A DNA stretch of 64,000 nt. Source: Crossaster papposus. Lineage: Eukaryota; Echinodermata; Asteroidea; Velatida; Solasteridae. The notes under the pieces were generated by a model. The model was not told the origin of the DNA. It saw only the letters and a program-made list of their open reading frames with translations, and made no database searches. Within the stretch, counting starts at the first letter, position 1. The number at the start of each line of letters is the position of its first letter. The DNA lies in contig JBAIAA010000262.1 of NCBI GenBank assembly GCA_037893245.1, forward strand, positions 62,001 through 126,000. Reading direction: 5' to 3'. Made by a program: the position numbers and the translations under genes. Shown one piece after another: positions 61,701 through 64,000 of this stretch.

Positions 61701-64000
61701 ACATTCTACAATATTTATTAAATGTGAATAGCAGTGAAGCAAAAATACCTAGTTAGCAAAGCGAGGTTTTGGTCCTCGGACCTCTGGGCTATGGGCCCAT
61801 CACGCTCCCACGGCACCACTCTGCGTAATTATTTTTAATGAAAATGAAATCACTTTCAAGAAAATAATTATCCTGAGCAGACCGAGGTTGTGGTCAACCA
61901 AACTCTCGGGTACTGACCAAGAAAGTGTCTACTTTGTCACTCCGAGTCGAGTACCTCATGTCATACCAAAAACTTGTTAGCAGAGCGAGGTTTCGATCCT
62001 CGGACCTCTGGGTTATGGGCCTAGCACGCTTCAACTGCGCCACTATGCCTCATGTAAATTTAGAAAATGCAAACAAAATTAAAGCAGACATTCTAAAAAC
62101 ATTCTACAATATTTATTAAATGTGAATAGCAGTGAAGCAAAAATACCTAGTTAGCAAAGCGAGGTTTTGGTCCTCGGACCTCTGGGCTATGGGCCCATCA
62201 CGCTCCCACGGCACCACTCTGCGTAATTATTTGTAATGAAAATGAAATCACTTTCAAGAAAATAATTATCCTGAGCAGACCGAGGTTGTGGTCAACCAAA
62301 CTCTCGGGTACTGACCAAGAAAGTGTCTACTTTGTCACTCCGAGTCGAGTACCTCATGTCATACCAAAAACTTGTTAGCAGAGCGAGGTTTCGATCCTCG
62401 GACCTCTGGGTTATGGGCCCAGCACGCTTCAACTGCGCCACTATGCCTCATGTAAATTTAGAAAATGCAAACAAAATTAAAGCAGACATTCTAAAAACAT
62501 TCTACAATATTTATTAAATGTGAATAGCAGTGAAGCAAACATACCTAGTTAGCAAAGCGAGGTTTTGGTCCTCGGACCTCTGGGCTATGGGCCCATCACG
62601 CTCCCGCTGCACTACTCTGCGTAACTATTTTTAATGAAAATGAAATCCCTATCAAATACAAAATTATCCTGAGCAGACCGAGGTTGTGATCATCCGAACT
62701 CTCGGTTACTGACCAAGAAAGGGTCTACTTTGTCACTCCGAGTCGAGTACCTCATGTCATACCAAAAACTTGTTAGCAGAGCGAGGTTTCGATCCTCGGA
62801 CCTCTGGGTTATGGGCCTAGCACGCTTCAACTGCGCCACTATGCCTCATGTAAATTTAGAAAATGCAAACAAAATTAAAGCAGACATTCTAAAAACATTC
62901 TACAATATTTATTAAATGTGAATAGCAGTGAAGCAAAAATACCTAGTTAGCAAAGCGAGGTTTTGGTCCTCGGACCTCTGGGCTATGGGCCCATCACGCT
63001 CCCGCTGCACTACTCTGCGTAACTATTTTTAATGAAAATGAAATCCCTATCAAATACAAAATTATCCTGAGCAGACCGAGGTTGTGATCATCCGAACTCT
63101 CGGTTACTGACCAAGAAAGGGTCTACTTTGTCACTCTGAGTCGAGTACTTCAAGTCATATCAAAAACTTATTAGCAGCAGAACGAGGTTTTGATCCTCGG
63201 CACTCTGGGTTATAGGCCCAGCAAGCTTCCCCTGCGCCACCATGCCTCATGTAAATTTAGAAAAACAACAAACAAAATAAAAGCAGACATTCTAAAAACA
63301 TTCTAAAATAATTATTAAATTTGAATAACAGTGAAGCAAAAATACCTCTTTAGCAGAGCGAGGTTTCGGTCCTCGGGCCTCTGGGTTATGGGCCCATCAC
63401 GCTCCCACGGCACCACTCTGCGTAACTATTTGTAATGAAAATGAAATCACTTTCAAGAAAATAATTATCCTGAGCAGACCGAGGTTGTGGTCAACCAAAC
63501 TCTCGGGTACTGACCAAGAAAGTGTCTACTTTGTCACTCCGAGTCGAGTACCTAATGTCATACCAAAAACTTGTTAGCAGAGCGAGGTTTCGATCCTCGG
63601 ACCTCTGGCTTATGGGCCCAGCACGCTTCAACTGCGCCACTATGCCTCATGTAAATTTTGAAAATGCAAACAAAATTAAAGCAGACATTCTAAAAACATT
63701 CTACAATATTTATTAAATGTGAATAGCAGTGAAGCAAAAATACCTAGTTAGCAAAGCGAGGTTTTGGTCCTCGGACCTCTGGGCTATGGGCCCATCACGC
63801 TCCCGCTGCACTACTCTGCGTAACTATTTTTAATGAAAATGAAATCCCTATCAAATACAAAATTATCCTGAGCAGACCGAGGTTGTGATCATCCGAACTC
63901 TCGGTTACTGACCAAGAAAGTGTCTACTTTGTCACTCCGAGTCGAGTACCTCATGTCATACCAAAAACTTGTTAGCAGAGCGAGGTTTCGATCCTCGGAC
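58732..64000 (-). repeat. Half-unit-rich end of the array
   Basis: Seven of the ten module-A steps here are 398 bp. Four carry F/E hybrids (between A copies 58785-59183, 59183-59581, 62376-62774 and 63575 to the edge). Three carry D/B hybrids, where GGGCTATGGGCCCATC is followed by ACGGCACC and then the B-side spacer (near 60600, 61800 and 62200). Most of this region thus lacks modules C and one of E/F and B/D. Confidence 0.85.

Larger units (their letters stand above)
50721..64000 (-). repeat. tRNA-iMet satellite array, inverted orientation
   Basis: The same satellite continues on the minus strand to the window end. Twenty complete module-A copies are seen, at 50787, 51588, 52389, 53190, 53991, 54786, 55587, 56388, 57189, 57984, 58785, 59183, 59581, 60381, 60779, 61580, 61978, 62376, 62774 and 63575 (lower coordinate), plus a partial copy at the edge. 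The first units resemble the plus array. From about 54.7 kb a variant set dominates (A acceptor CTCTGCT, CTAAATTT before A). Two 795-bp units have small deletions in the D anticodon arm (near 54197 and 57400), and one 800-bp unit has a one-base loss near 60178. Confidence 0.96.

Noticed and set aside
5938..63716. A 64-codon reading frame repeated in every satellite unit, antisense to module A, near-identical in about 76 copies
   Set aside because: It lies antisense across the tRNA body and spacer, has no protein-family features, and is uniform only because the DNA is homogenised. One copy (near 54.8 kb) is broken by a stop. It is not a gene family.
5907..64000. Regular repeats suggesting a CRISPR array
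   Set aside because: The units are 801 bp with near-identical spacers, the sequence is eukaryotic and no cas genes are present. It is a tandem satellite.
5907..64000. Tandem SINE elements with tRNA heads
   Set aside because: There are no target-site duplications, poly-A or microsatellite tails, or dispersed insertions. All modules are full 72-nt tRNA bodies in fixed tandem order.
5907..64000. 5S rRNA or other rRNA repeat cluster
   Set aside because: No 5S internal control region or rRNA core sequences are seen. The recurring GGGCCCATAACCCAG is the tRNA-iMet anticodon arm.
5907..64000. The whole array as an assembly artefact
   Set aside because: Graded private variants, half-units, hybrid modules and multi-unit blocks argue for real sequence. 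Copy number and the inversion joint still depend on read support.

Overview
The window looks like nuclear DNA from an animal, probably an invertebrate. The support is spliced coding sequence with GT-AG introns, a PIF/Harbinger-type (HARBI1-like) nuclease gene, MITE-like inverted-repeat elements, a piggyBac-like element, and a very large satellite derived from the eukaryotic initiator tRNA gene. No bacterial operons, rRNA genes or CRISPR arrays are visible. The sequence alone does not fix the phylum.

Left flank (1-5141). This is ordinary, gene-poor DNA rich in mobile elements. It starts with a possible terminal exon (2-145, +), followed by several small inverted-repeat elements (635-783, 909-1039, 1053-1422, 3119-3530, 3670-3870). 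The one convincing protein gene is a minus-strand HARBI1-like nuclease with two visible exons (2829-1959 and 1673-1474). Their splice phases match exactly across a 285-bp intron, and the DDE catalytic triad is complete.

Boundary (5142-5906). The first recognisable satellite sequence is a 28-bp tRNA 3' end at 5142-5169. A 733-bp piggyBac-like element (5170-5902) with 12/14-matching terminal inverted repeats and a CTAA target duplication interrupts it, and the satellite then continues.

Satellite (5907-64000, running off the window). More than 58 kb consist of an 801-bp unit. Each unit holds six tandem modules, each exactly 72 nt long, that align without gaps to a eukaryotic initiator tRNA-Met (tRNA-iMet) gene. 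They are named A, E, B, C, F and D in plus-strand order. A-E-B and C-F-D are two diverged halves of about 400 bp, so the history reads as tRNA, then trimer (about 400 bp), then dimer (801 bp), then array, then higher-order blocks (5607 bp = 7 units; 4011 bp). By length the window holds roughly 430 modules. A and B keep the anticodon CAT, the G-C rich anticodon stem, the initiator-type T-loop and recognisable A/B boxes. C reads TAT, and E and F are heavily decayed. All six are followed within about 13 nt by a run of four or five T, as expected of RNA polymerase III terminators. None keeps the A1:U72 pair typical of initiator tRNAs, so most or all copies are probably not working translation initiators.

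The array runs in plus orientation up to 50721 and then flips. The switch is a single-nucleotide joint between a broken D module and a broken E module. The inverted part (50721-64000) carries a different variant set, with a better-paired acceptor stem in A, and is rich in 398-bp half-units made by unequal exchange between the two halves. The repeated 64-codon antisense reading frame in every unit is a by-product of the tRNA repeat, not a gene family.
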